Shown piece by piece: positions 7,771-14,579 of a DNA stretch of 22,569 bases. A program made the translations under genes and the position numbers. The DNA comes from an uncultured Lachnospiraceae bacterium. GTDB taxonomy: Bacteria; Bacillota; Clostridia; Lachnospirales; Lachnospiraceae. The notes under the pieces were generated by a model, which was given only the letters and a program-made list of their open reading frames with translations, made no database searches and was not told the origin of the DNA. The DNA lies in assembly GCA_910587295.1 (NCBI GenBank), contig CAJULP010000100.1, positions 1 to 22,569 of the forward strand, written 5' to 3'. Position 1 is the stretch's first letter; each line of letters begins with the position of its first letter.

Positions 7771-9526
7771 TGAAAGCAGCGTCCTTTCCGTTGTAATATA
7801 AATAAAACGTATTCGCCTTCGTACACTTATCAAACATTGTTTTTAACTGCTCTTTATATCCGGAGTCACAATGCACGATCACAAACGCATTGCTTCTTCC
7901 CTCTTCCAAAAGATAGAAATCATCTTTTGTTATAACCTTTATAGACCTTTCTTTTAGCTGCATCTGTAGAAAATCAATATATGGATGGTTTCCTTCATCC
8001 AGATACACCACGGAATCTTCCGCTCCCGCATAATCAGAAATTTCCTCCGCAACCATTAAGTCCGCAAAATTAGAACGATTGACCTGATAAACATAGTGAT
8101 CGCTGATCTGCAGACCGGCACCAACTTCAATCACTATCATTCCGGCAAGAATCCAGATCCGGTTTTTACCCCTATCTGAGAACCACACCAAAAATGCGGT
8201 CAAAAACATGATTCCAATGCCAAGCGCCCAGGCCTCTTTAAAAAAGCGGGGCACATCCGGATTGCTTTCATCCAAAAGATAGCTGATACCAGCCACCATA
8301 TATCCTCTAAGCCCAGTAAGTTCCTTTGCCTTTATCACTCTTAACAGCACCGGCACCATCAGGCCTGTCATAATTCCCAAAGCCAATGTTCCCTTAAAAA
8401 TCCACCGGCTTCTCCCCATGGCGATCACGCCAACCAGCAAAAAGACCGGTATTAAAAATTCATCATATCTTCCATAGATCAATGCATCCACCGTGCCTGC
8501 CGGATGCATGTAAATACTGCTGATCAGGATTTCTCCGATGGCTGCCAGTAATAAAAACAGGGAAAACCATTCCACATCTTTTGTTTCTTTCTTTTTGAAG
8601 AATTTTCCAAACAATAAACAGCTTTGCTTTATTGTCCAGCCAATGCCCCAGTAAAACAGCCCAAAGCTTGCATGCCCCAGATAAAAAACCTTCCCTATTA
8701 TTTCCTCAATAAAAAGCGTCATTCCCCGAACATTTAAAATCTGTGCCAATTTACCTCTCTGCCCACCGTAGTCATTTCCTGCCAGGACCTGGCTGTCGGC
8801 ATTAGAAAAAACTTCCGTAACCGTGTTTTGCTTCATCACCGCGATACATACCGCAAAGACCAAAAATGCCACGCCAAAAGCAAAGACCGTTACCATTTTG
8901 GGATGCTTTGAAGCTGCCCATAAACACAATGTGATCATGCACGCAATCAAAACACCTGCCGTCCTCATATGTACACAGTAAATGTAAGCAAGAGATGCCG
9001 CCAAACATACCGCAGTGACCGCTTTGGTCTCCTGTATCAGGCATACAAACAGATAAGTGACCAGTACAAACAAAAACATAATCAGCGCTTCCGCCATTGT
9101 CATCTGCATATTAAAAATCCAAACCGGATAAAAAACCGCTATCCCGCCAACAAATATCTGTTTTGTCCGGTCCGTTTCCGGGAACAATCTCCTTGTGATC
9201 CCGCAGATTAAGAACATGCCCACACACATCAAGATCATATTGACGGTAACTGCCGCCCTGTATGCCATTACCCCGTCACGAAAAAACCAGAGGATTGGCG
9301 TTAAAAGGAAACTGTATCCAAAGGAATAGTAGGATCCTAGAGATGCCACTTCCGACCAGTCGTATCCCACATTTTTTGCCGCACTGGCCCAATATCCAAA
9401 TTCATCCGGCACCATTGTGAAACCGCATATTTTTCCGATTCCAAACTGATATACGCCAAATATGATCAACAGAATAAACAGCAGATAACTATTTATTTTT
9501 TTCCTGGTATGAGCAATATTTCTCAT
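7739..9526 (-). CDS. GT-C-like polytopic membrane glycosyltransferase
   Basis: This 595-residue membrane protein has about ten to twelve predicted helices followed by a soluble C-terminal domain of roughly 120 residues starting near NYVYQVNRSN-like sequence. After the first helix, the extracytoplasmic loop contains VPDEFGYWASA with Asp41-Glu42. An acidic pair in this loop is the catalytic signature of GT-C enzymes such as the PMT/ArnT (GT39) group. It would use a polyprenyl-phosphate sugar made by the overlapping downstream gene to glycosylate a lipid, polymer or protein on the outer face. Exact family and acceptor are unknown. The ATG at 9526 is preceded by a weak GAAGTGA site. It lies downstream of the secreted-protein gene on the same strand and may be partly read from that promoter. 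Confidence 0.78.
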   Translation of the reverse strand: MRNIAHTRKKINSYLLFILLIIFGVYQFGIGKICGFTMVPDEFGYWASAAKNVGYDWSEVASLGSYYSFGYSFLLTPILWFFRDGVMAYRAAVTVNMILMCVGMFLICGITRRLFPETDRTKQIFVGGIAVFYPVWIFNMQMTMAEALIMFLFVLVTYLFVCLIQETKAVTAVCLAASLAYIYCVHMRTAGVLIACMITLCLWAASKHPKMVTVFAFGVAFLVFAVCIAVMKQNTVTEVFSNADSQVLAGNDYGGQRGKLAQILNVRGMTLFIEEIIGKVFYLGHASFGLFYWGIGWTIKQSCLLFGKFFKKKETKDVEWFSLFLLLAAIGEILISSIYMHPAGTVDALIYGRYDEFLIPVFLLVGVIAMGRSRWIFKGTLALGIMTGLMVPVLLRVIKAKELTGLRGYMVAGISYLLDESNPDVPRFFKEAWALGIGIMFLTAFLVWFSDRGKNRIWILAGMIVIEVGAGLQISDHYVYQVNRSNFADLMVAEEISDYAGAEDSVVYLDEGNHPYIDFLQMQLKERSIKVITKDDFYLLEEGRSNAFVIVHCDSGYKEQLKTMFDKCTKANTFYLYYNGKDAAFNEIDYTDPLL

Positions 9527-9557
9527 GTTTTCACTTCAATATGTTCCTTAGAAGGAA

Positions 9558-9590
9558 TGGCGCCAGCATCACTTCCATACGCCGGCGCCA
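9558..9590 (-). terminator. GC-rich hairpin between secreted protein and GT-C gene
   Basis: TGGCGCC at 9558-9564 and GGCGCCA at 9584-9590 form an exact seven-base inverted repeat around a 19-base loop, 43 bases past the secreted-protein stop. On the minus strand it is followed by only TTCC rather than a uridine run, so it may be a weak terminator, attenuator or 3'-end stabilising hairpin that lowers read-through into the glycosyltransferase genes. Confidence 0.4.
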
Positions 9591-9633
9591 AAATCCTCAA
9601 ATCATTACCGCTTCTCTCAAATGCCAAGATCAA

Positions 9634-10284
9634 TTAGTATTTGATCATCGCATAAGCGCCAGCGCCACCGGTTGTGTCAAAAGTAACAGTATTGGGATTG
9701 GTGTCAAGGTCTTCCAAAATAGTTACCGCTCCGCCCGGACGAACACAAACAACTGCATAAGTTGCGCCTGTCTGTGCAAAGTTCTTAGGAACACCCAGGG
9801 AAAGCCTGATCGCTGCCCCGTCGGAAGGCAGTAAGCTGTACTTGCCTGCTGACATCTTGCCAAGCTCAATGTTGAGCATAGGCCCAACTACAGCCCCTTT
9901 TGCTTCTGCGGCTGCGTTGATAGCTGATGCAGCAAGATTGCTCTTCTTTGCGTCCAGATTAAAGAATTTTGCATAAGGTCTTTCAGACCCGGTAAGGCCA
10001 TACCCTTCTGCAATTGCTGCCACGCCAGTTGTAACGACACTGCCGTTTACACTGGTTGCAAGATAAACGCCTGCTGTAGTCGTCTTAACGCCTGCAACAA
10101 CGCTTGTGGTAGGAACTTCAGCAACAGCTGTAACTTCCCCTGATGTACTGGATGCGACCACTTCTTCAGCTGCGCTTGCGCTGCTTCCCGTTACGGTTGT
10201 AGCACCAACACTCATTGCAGGTGCCATAACCAAAGCTGCGGTCAACACGCCAGTCATCATTCTTTTGATCGTACTTGCTTTCAT
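9634..10284 (-). CDS. Secreted Ala/Val/Thr-rich protein of unknown function
   Basis: This 216-residue precursor has a clear Sec signal peptide: MKASTIKRMM, then a hydrophobic stretch ending with likely cleavage after VGA (28). A Ser/Thr/Val/Ala-rich segment without Cys (about 30-70) follows. Next is a compact domain with TAGVYLATSVNGSVVTT and GERPYAKFFNLD-like sequence. The C-terminus, YAVVCVRPGGAVTILEDLDTN then VTFDTTGGAGAYAMIKY, resembles a beta-rich end segment seen in many clostridial surface proteins. There is no cell-wall sorting motif or membrane anchor, so it is probably released or loosely bound. A strong AGGAGGA ribosome-binding site and consensus promoter imply high expression. It faces the XRE regulator across shared operators and lies at the head of the polysaccharide block. 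No function can be assigned. Confidence 0.82.
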   Translation of the reverse strand: MKASTIKRMMTGVLTAALVMAPAMSVGATTVTGSSASAAEEVVASSTSGEVTAVAEVPTTSVVAGVKTTTAGVYLATSVNGSVVTTGVAAIAEGYGLTGSERPYAKFFNLDAKKSNLAASAINAAAEAKGAVVGPMLNIELGKMSAGKYSLLPSDGAAIRLSLGVPKNFAQTGATYAVVCVRPGGAVTILEDLDTNPNTVTFDTTGGAGAYAMIKY

Positions 10285-10367
10285 TTTTTCCTCCTATAAG
10301 ATTTATTTGCGACCCTGTAATTCCCGCACCGGAAACTATCAGGAACAATCGCCTTTCCGCCCAAAAT

Positions 10368-10382
10368 GCTATTATGGATAGC
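10368..10382. promoter_or_regulatory. Operator-like palindrome O1
   Basis: GCTATTATGGATAGC is a dyad of half-sites GCTAT and ATAGC around five bases, with the same half-sites and spacing as O2. It lies in the untranslated leader of the secreted-protein transcript, its centre 22 bases from that of O2. Confidence 0.55.
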
Positions 10383-10386
10383 ACTA

Positions 10387-10407
10387 AATGCTATTATTAA
10401 TAGCATT
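10387..10407. promoter_or_regulatory. Operator-like perfect palindrome O2
   Basis: AATGCTATTA and its exact reverse complement flank a single T, giving a 21-base perfect dyad. It covers the predicted transcription start of the secreted-protein gene, where a bound regulator would block transcription. The likely ligand is the XRE-family protein encoded divergently about 100 bases away; that assignment is inferred. Confidence 0.7.
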
Positions 10408-10413
10408 TATTAC

Positions 10414-10442
10414 ATAATACGCTATTAATAATATATTTTCAA
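10414..10442 (-). promoter_or_regulatory. Sigma-A promoter of the secreted-protein gene
   Basis: On the minus strand TTGAAA (10437-10442) and TATTAT (10414-10419) are separated by exactly 17 bases. The predicted start of transcription falls at about 10407, leaving a leader of roughly 120 bases before the ATG at 10284. The spacer contains half-site O3, and O2 covers the start point. Confidence 0.7.
10421..10435. promoter_or_regulatory. Degenerate operator half-site O3
   Basis: GCTATTAATA repeats the left half of O2 with a degraded right half. It sits entirely inside the 17-base promoter spacer, 31 bases centre to centre from O2, close to three helical turns. It could be a weaker cooperative site that excludes RNA polymerase. 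Confidence 0.45.
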
Positions 10443-10514
10443 GTACTATTTTTAATACAATTTGTAAATGCAAGGCAATACTAATAAGACAATCTAATAA
10501 TACGGGGTATGGAT

Positions 10515-10961
10515 ATGCAGAACACCACATTAGACCAATATTTAAAAGAGCTGCGCAAGGCATGCAACTATTCCCAGGAATTTGTAGCCTCTCATTTAAA
10601 TATCACCAGACAGACTTATTCTCATTATGAGACAGGGAGGATCATTCCTCCCACTAATTCACTTTACAATATCGCCAAATTATATGGGATCCCTGTAGAA
10701 AATCTACTGGATCTGGTTGTAACATATAATATCAATATGGATTTCGCCAAAAAAAAGCAGATTGGCAATTTGGACTCCTCAGACGATCTAGCCAATTACT
10801 TAGAATACACGAACCTGCCGGCGGTCCAAAAAAAACTGAAATATTTGGACCACAAAGAGCGGCTTTTACTTTACTACTTTATGCAGCTGGACCAGCGTGA
10901 CCAGGACGACATCCTTGCCTTCATGAAGGTCAAACTCCAAAATCGGAACCTGAAGAACTAA
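10515..10961 (+). CDS. XRE-family helix-turn-helix transcriptional regulator
   Basis: This 148-residue DNA-binding protein has an N-terminal Cro/C1-type domain (about residues 3-62). LDQYLKELRKACNYSQEFVA is helices 1-2, NITRQTYSHYETGRIIP the recognition helix and turn, and LYNIAKLYGIPVENLLDL the rest of the fold. After a linker, the C-terminal helices LLYYFMQLDQRDQDDILAFM probably mediate dimerisation. The ATG at 10515 lies seven bases after GGGG; an ATG two codons earlier is too close to that site. It is divergent from the secreted-protein gene, with three related palindromes between them, and by analogy to such pairs is likely a repressor of that gene and perhaps of itself. It ends in a shared terminator. 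Confidence 0.88.
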   Translation: MQNTTLDQYLKELRKACNYSQEFVASHLNITRQTYSHYETGRIIPPTNSLYNIAKLYGIPVENLLDLVVTYNINMDFAKKKQIGNLDSSDDLANYLEYTNLPAVQKKLKYLDHKERLLLYYFMQLDQRDQDDILAFMKVKLQNRNLKN

Positions 10962-10962
10962 A

Positions 10963-10989
10963 AAACCGACGGCTCTACACCGTCGGTTT
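10963..10989. terminator. Bidirectional intrinsic terminator
   Basis: AAACCGACGG (10963-10972) and CCGTCGGTTT (10980-10989) form an exact ten-base stem with a seven-base loop. It lies just after the XRE stop on the plus strand. On the minus strand it is followed by TTTTTT and serves the amidase gene, whose final codons and TAG stop lie inside the hairpin. Confidence 0.85.
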
Positions 10990-11991
10990 CTCCAACATAT
11001 ATTTTTCCACATCCTGTTTAAACTGTTCCCATTTTTCTTCATTATCCACATAATACAAAGGACATTTCTTACCGCCTTCATCATAGTGGCGCAGGATATC
11101 CTCCGAGGAAAGGTTATATTCATCTAAAAGCCATGCACAAAGCCGTACCAGCGATTGATAAGTCGCCCAGGTAAATTCCCCGTCATCATCAAGGAAACAA
11201 CACTCTATAGAAACGGAATCATAATTTCTTCCCATTACCGCATACGCAATCTCATCAAGGGGCACACATTGTATAATCTCTCCTTCAAATCCGATGATAA
11301 AATGAGCGCTGGCCGATGTCTCTCCGGTAGTTCCCAGGTTTTCGAAATAGCTCCGGTTCTGTGCGGCACTTGTTCCTTTATTCGCCGTATAATGGACGAA
11401 AACATTGCGCACCCCTTCAAGCCTCTCTCCCGGCCTTGAATAAGGATTTTCTGTCAGAAAATCCTCTGTCATCGATGGTTTTTGCGAATGATTTTCTTCT
11501 ATCACCTTAGAGACTGCCTGCTCTTCCGCTCTTTTTACCACCGGTTCTTTATCTGTTTCCCGGTAAGACCTGACAAACTGATACAGCAAAACACATACCA
11601 ATATGATGAATGCCGTCTCACACAACAGAATGATTCCTTTAACCATCCTGCGCCGGCGCTGCCGCATTCTCTTTTTCAGTATAATCTGTCTGCGCCGCTC
11701 AATTTCCTCCGGTGTCCTTAATGGCCGCCTTGCATCCTGCCGCCTCCTGCCATCATATCTTCTGCGGATTGGTTCTTCTATCTCTCGTCTCTCGGTGCTT
11801 CTTCGTACCTGCCGCCCGGGTGTGCTTGTCCTGCGCATATTTCCGGATGCAGATCTCTTTTGGCGGTATTGATTTTCTGATACAGGTCTTTCTGCGCGCA
11901 CTGCGCTGCCACTAACGTAATTCCTGCCCCTGTTTTCGGAAGTCCTTCTCTCCCTGCCGGGCTGTGAAATATCAATAAACTCCAAATCCAT
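10975..11991 (-). CDS. Membrane-anchored N-acetylmuramoyl-L-alanine amidase (Amidase_2)
   Basis: This 338-residue type II membrane protein has three parts. Residues 1-116 are cytoplasmic and extraordinarily basic, with about 34 Arg, including IRRRYDGRRR and QRRRR. A single membrane helix spans about 117-140. Outside lies an N-acetylmuramoyl-L-alanine amidase domain of the T7 lysozyme/PGRP type (about 190-335), which cleaves the bond between MurNAc and the stem peptide. Zinc ligands are H200 (FVHYTA), H302 and C310 (RHYDEGGKKCP), with K308 at the catalytic lysine position; SASAHFIIG is the central strand. The ATG at 11991 follows GGGGG. It lies downstream of the NYN-domain gene in the same direction with an 86-base gap and ends in the bidirectional terminator. 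Confidence 0.9.
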   Translation of the reverse strand: MDLEFIDISQPGRERRTSENRGRNYVSGSAVRAERPVSENQYRQKRSASGNMRRTSTPGRQVRRSTERREIEEPIRRRYDGRRRQDARRPLRTPEEIERRRQIILKKRMRQRRRRMVKGIILLCETAFIILVCVLLYQFVRSYRETDKEPVVKRAEEQAVSKVIEENHSQKPSMTEDFLTENPYSRPGERLEGVRNVFVHYTANKGTSAAQNRSYFENLGTTGETSASAHFIIGFEGEIIQCVPLDEIAYAVMGRNYDSVSIECCFLDDDGEFTWATYQSLVRLCAWLLDEYNLSSEDILRHYDEGGKKCPLYYVDNEEKWEQFKQDVEKYMLEKPTV

Positions 11992-12077
11992 TCTTTATCC
12001 CCCACTAAAAATAAATTACCATGTAGAATTTTAGCAGAAAAAAAGGAAATTTATATAAATATTTCATTAATATTTTT

Positions 12078-13007
12078 TTAATCGTTACACCTTCTGGCGT
12101 GTTTTCGGTGATTTCTATCCTGGTACACTTCCACATTTTCAATCCCCTGTACAAATTTGGAAAACTGGCTGTACCCAAAATCCTTCACATTAAAATTACT
12201 GTATTTATTATACACCCGGTTACTAAGTTCACTGATCCCTATCCCTCTTGATCCGGCTTTATAAATTGCATCCCTCACAAAATTCCTGATTTCCTCCTGC
12301 GACTGTTCATTGTCTCTTAAAGAAATGGTGATTACATTCTGGTTTTTCTCCAGCAAAAACAGCCCTGCATCTTCAACAAAACGTGACAAAAGGCTGTATC
12401 CATAGTTCCTCACGTCAAAATCAGGATACATGTTCACAAGCCGGTTCCCCACCGCCGCAAGTTCCACACTTTTTCCTTTGTTTTCATTTTCATTGATGAT
12501 ATTGGTAATAGAATTAAAGATAACTTCCCTGCTTATGGTATTATCCTTGCCCTCCTTCTCAGCATCCACGTCCTGGCTGCTGAGGTTCTCTAAATTGACA
12601 AACCGGGTACATGCCACGCGGAACGACCGGGGCGTTTTTTCTTCCCCCATACCAATAACTTCCATTCCTGACTCTCTTAAACGGCTGGCAAGCCTTGTAA
12701 AATCGCTGTCGCTTGATACAATACAAAATCCCTCCACATTCCCGGTATACAAAATATCCATGGCGTCAATGATCAGCGTGGAATCCGTGGCATTTTTCCC
12801 CACGGTATTACTGAACTGCTGCACCGGAATAACGGAATTTTCCAAAAGCTCCCCTTTCCATTTGTTTGCCTGTGTACTGGTCCAATCCCCATAAATCCTT
12901 TTATATGTGGTGATACCATAAGTAGATAACTCCTCCAAGATATCACTGATATACTTTGCCGAAATATTATCAGCATCTATAAGCAATGCAAAACGTTTGT
13001 TTTCCAT
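12078..13007 (-). CDS. NYN-domain protein with tandem OST-HTH/LOTUS repeats
   Basis: This 309-residue protein begins with a NYN (PIN-like, LabA/DUF88) domain in residues 4-140. FALLIDADNIS gives D11 and D13, ATDSTLIIDAMD gives D75 and D81, and VSSDSDFTRLA gives D100 and D102, together the acidic metal-binding set of NYN ribonucleases. Two OST-HTH/LOTUS-like modules follow, about 159-230 and 237-298. They share the pattern L-x-N-R-hydrophobic, Y-x-x-F-(D/N)-V, GYS-x-(L/F)-S-(R/K)-FV. LOTUS modules bind RNA or protein partners, and the NYN plus OST-HTH arrangement is shared with eukaryotic MARF1-like nucleases. The bacterial role is unknown; RNA turnover or processing is likely. The ATG at 13007 is preceded by AAGGAAGG. 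It lies just beyond the decarboxylase operon terminator. Confidence 0.88.
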   Translation of the reverse strand: MENKRFALLIDADNISAKYISDILEELSTYGITTYKRIYGDWTSTQANKWKGELLENSVIPVQQFSNTVGKNATDSTLIIDAMDILYTGNVEGFCIVSSDSDFTRLASRLRESGMEVIGMGEEKTPRSFRVACTRFVNLENLSSQDVDAEKEGKDNTISREVIFNSITNIINENENKGKSVELAAVGNRLVNMYPDFDVRNYGYSLLSRFVEDAGLFLLEKNQNVITISLRDNEQSQEEIRNFVRDAIYKAGSRGIGISELSNRVYNKYSNFNVKDFGYSQFSKFVQGIENVEVYQDRNHRKHARRCND

Positions 13008-13040
13008 TTAATTTCCTTCCTTCTCTCAATACTGAAAACG

Positions 13041-13068
13041 AAAGGCAGTCCATTTTCAGACTGCCTTT
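13041..13068 (-). terminator. Intrinsic terminator of the carboxyltransferase operon
   Basis: AAAGGCAGTC (13041-13050) and GACTGCCTTT (13059-13068) form a perfect ten-base stem with an eight-base loop, 28 bases beyond the OadA stop. On the minus strand it continues as CGTTTTC, a modest uridine tract. It separates the operon from the NYN-domain gene. Confidence 0.72.
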
Positions 13069-13095
13069 GCGTTATATCCCCTATACTATCTTATA

Positions 13096-14523
13096 TTATA
13101 CCGGATAAGCTGCATTCTTGGTGTCAGCCTGTGTCATATCCACCTTTTCCTGCTGTGCCTGACGATATTTAAAGAAATCAGTTGCAACCTGAGGGAACAA
13201 TGCATAGGACAATACATCCTCGTCCTGCTGCTTCCATTCCTTCATCTCAGCTTCCAGTTTATCCATTTCATTCTCAATAAGGTCTGCAGGGCGGCAAGTG
13301 ATCCTCTTCTCACCCGGGATGACCTTATCAATGATCTCCTGGCTCATGGGCTTAACCGTCTGCCCATACTCGCCACGGAGCACTGCCTTTGTCTCCTTAG
13401 TTGCCATCTTATATCTTTCGCCCATAAGAACATTAAATACGGCCTGCGTACCAACAATCTGTGAAGACGGAGTAACAAGGGGCGGCTCACCTAAGTCTTT
13501 CCGGACTGCCGGGATTTCGCGGAGCACATCATAATACTTATCTTCCGCATTCTGCTCTTTCAACTGGCTTACCATGTTGGAAAGCATTCCGCCGGGCACC
13601 TGATAAAGCAGTGTCTTGATATCCACACCCATAACCTTCGGGTTCAAAAGGCCGCTTGCAAGGCACTCATCCCTGTATGGCCTGAAATAATCAGCAATTT
13701 CAGCCAGAATGTTCTGATCATAACCAGTATCATAAGGAGTTCCCTTAAAGGTTTCAACCATAACCTCTGTAGCCGGCTGTGAAGTTCCCATTGCAAACGG
13801 TGAGATTGCACAGTCGATCACATCCACACCGGCTTCTACTGCCTTTAAATATGTCATACTGGCCACGCCAGACGTATAATGTGTATGAAGCTGAATCGGG
13901 AGCTTTGTCACGGACTTCATGGCAGCGATCATCTCGGATGCTTTGTAAGGAACTAACAACCCTGCCATATCTTTGATACAGATAGAATCCGCACCCATTT
14001 CCTCGATCTTCTTTGCCATGTCGGTCCAATATTCCATGGTATAGGCATCGCCTAACGTATAGGAAAGCGCTACCTGGGCATGACCCCTGCCTTCCTGCTT
14101 TTTGATCTTGTTAGTGGCATTCACTGCCGCCTGTAAATTCCTGAGGTCATTTAAACAGTCAAAAATACGAATGATATCAATACCGTTTGCGATGGATTTC
14201 TCCACGAAACTGTCCACAACGTCATCTGCATAAGGCCTGTATCCTAAAATGTTCTGACCCCTGAAAAGCATCTGCAGTTTCGTATTTTTAAAACCATCAC
14301 GCAGCTTCCTAAGTCTCTCCCACGGATCCTCTTTCAGGAAACGAAGTGATGCGTCAAATGTTGCACCACCCCAGCACTCCACTGCGTGGTAACCAACTTT
14401 ATCCATTTTTTCAACGATCGGGAGCATCTTCTCGGTGGGCATTCTCGTTGCGATCAATGACTGATGCGCATCACGAAGAACGGTTTCCATAATTCCGACC
14501 GGTTTTTTAACCTGTTCTGCCAT
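13096..14523 (-). CDS. oadA: Oxaloacetate decarboxylase alpha / transcarboxylase 5S-type subunit
   Basis: This 475-residue cytoplasmic subunit transfers the carboxyl group between oxaloacetate and biotin. It has a TIM-barrel carboxyltransferase domain: RDAHQS with D18, CIKDMAG with K184 (the lysine carbamylated in this family), and QLHTHYTSG with metal ligands H213 and H215. A PYC_OADA helical region follows, with PGGMLSNM, LGEPPLVTPSSQIVG and VLRGEYGQT. It ends without a biotinyl domain, which full-length OadA of enterobacteria carries; here biotin is on a separate small protein in the operon, as in the propionibacterial 5S subunit. AGGAGG precedes the ATG at 14523. It is the last gene of the operon. 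The reaction direction and whether oxaloacetate is the true substrate are inferred from family membership. Confidence 0.93.
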   Translation of the reverse strand: MAEQVKKPVGIMETVLRDAHQSLIATRMPTEKMLPIVEKMDKVGYHAVECWGGATFDASLRFLKEDPWERLRKLRDGFKNTKLQMLFRGQNILGYRPYADDVVDSFVEKSIANGIDIIRIFDCLNDLRNLQAAVNATNKIKKQEGRGHAQVALSYTLGDAYTMEYWTDMAKKIEEMGADSICIKDMAGLLVPYKASEMIAAMKSVTKLPIQLHTHYTSGVASMTYLKAVEAGVDVIDCAISPFAMGTSQPATEVMVETFKGTPYDTGYDQNILAEIADYFRPYRDECLASGLLNPKVMGVDIKTLLYQVPGGMLSNMVSQLKEQNAEDKYYDVLREIPAVRKDLGEPPLVTPSSQIVGTQAVFNVLMGERYKMATKETKAVLRGEYGQTVKPMSQEIIDKVIPGEKRITCRPADLIENEMDKLEAEMKEWKQQDEDVLSYALFPQVATDFFKYRQAQQEKVDMTQADTKNAAYPV

Positions 14524-14579
14524 TTCTAAATCCTCCTTGTTTTTTTGAAGAATGACCCTCTAAAGTCATCCTTCTCATG

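Noticed and set aside
10445..10508. Plus-strand promoter for the XRE gene (TTGTAA with TAAGAC 17 bases later)
   Set aside because: The -10 box matches consensus at only three of six bases; a promoter must exist here, but the sequence does not single one out.
12430..12894. Long plus-strand open frame antisense to the NYN-domain gene
   Set aside because: It is a shadow frame: the opposite strand encodes conserved catalytic residues throughout, and it has no ribosome-binding site.
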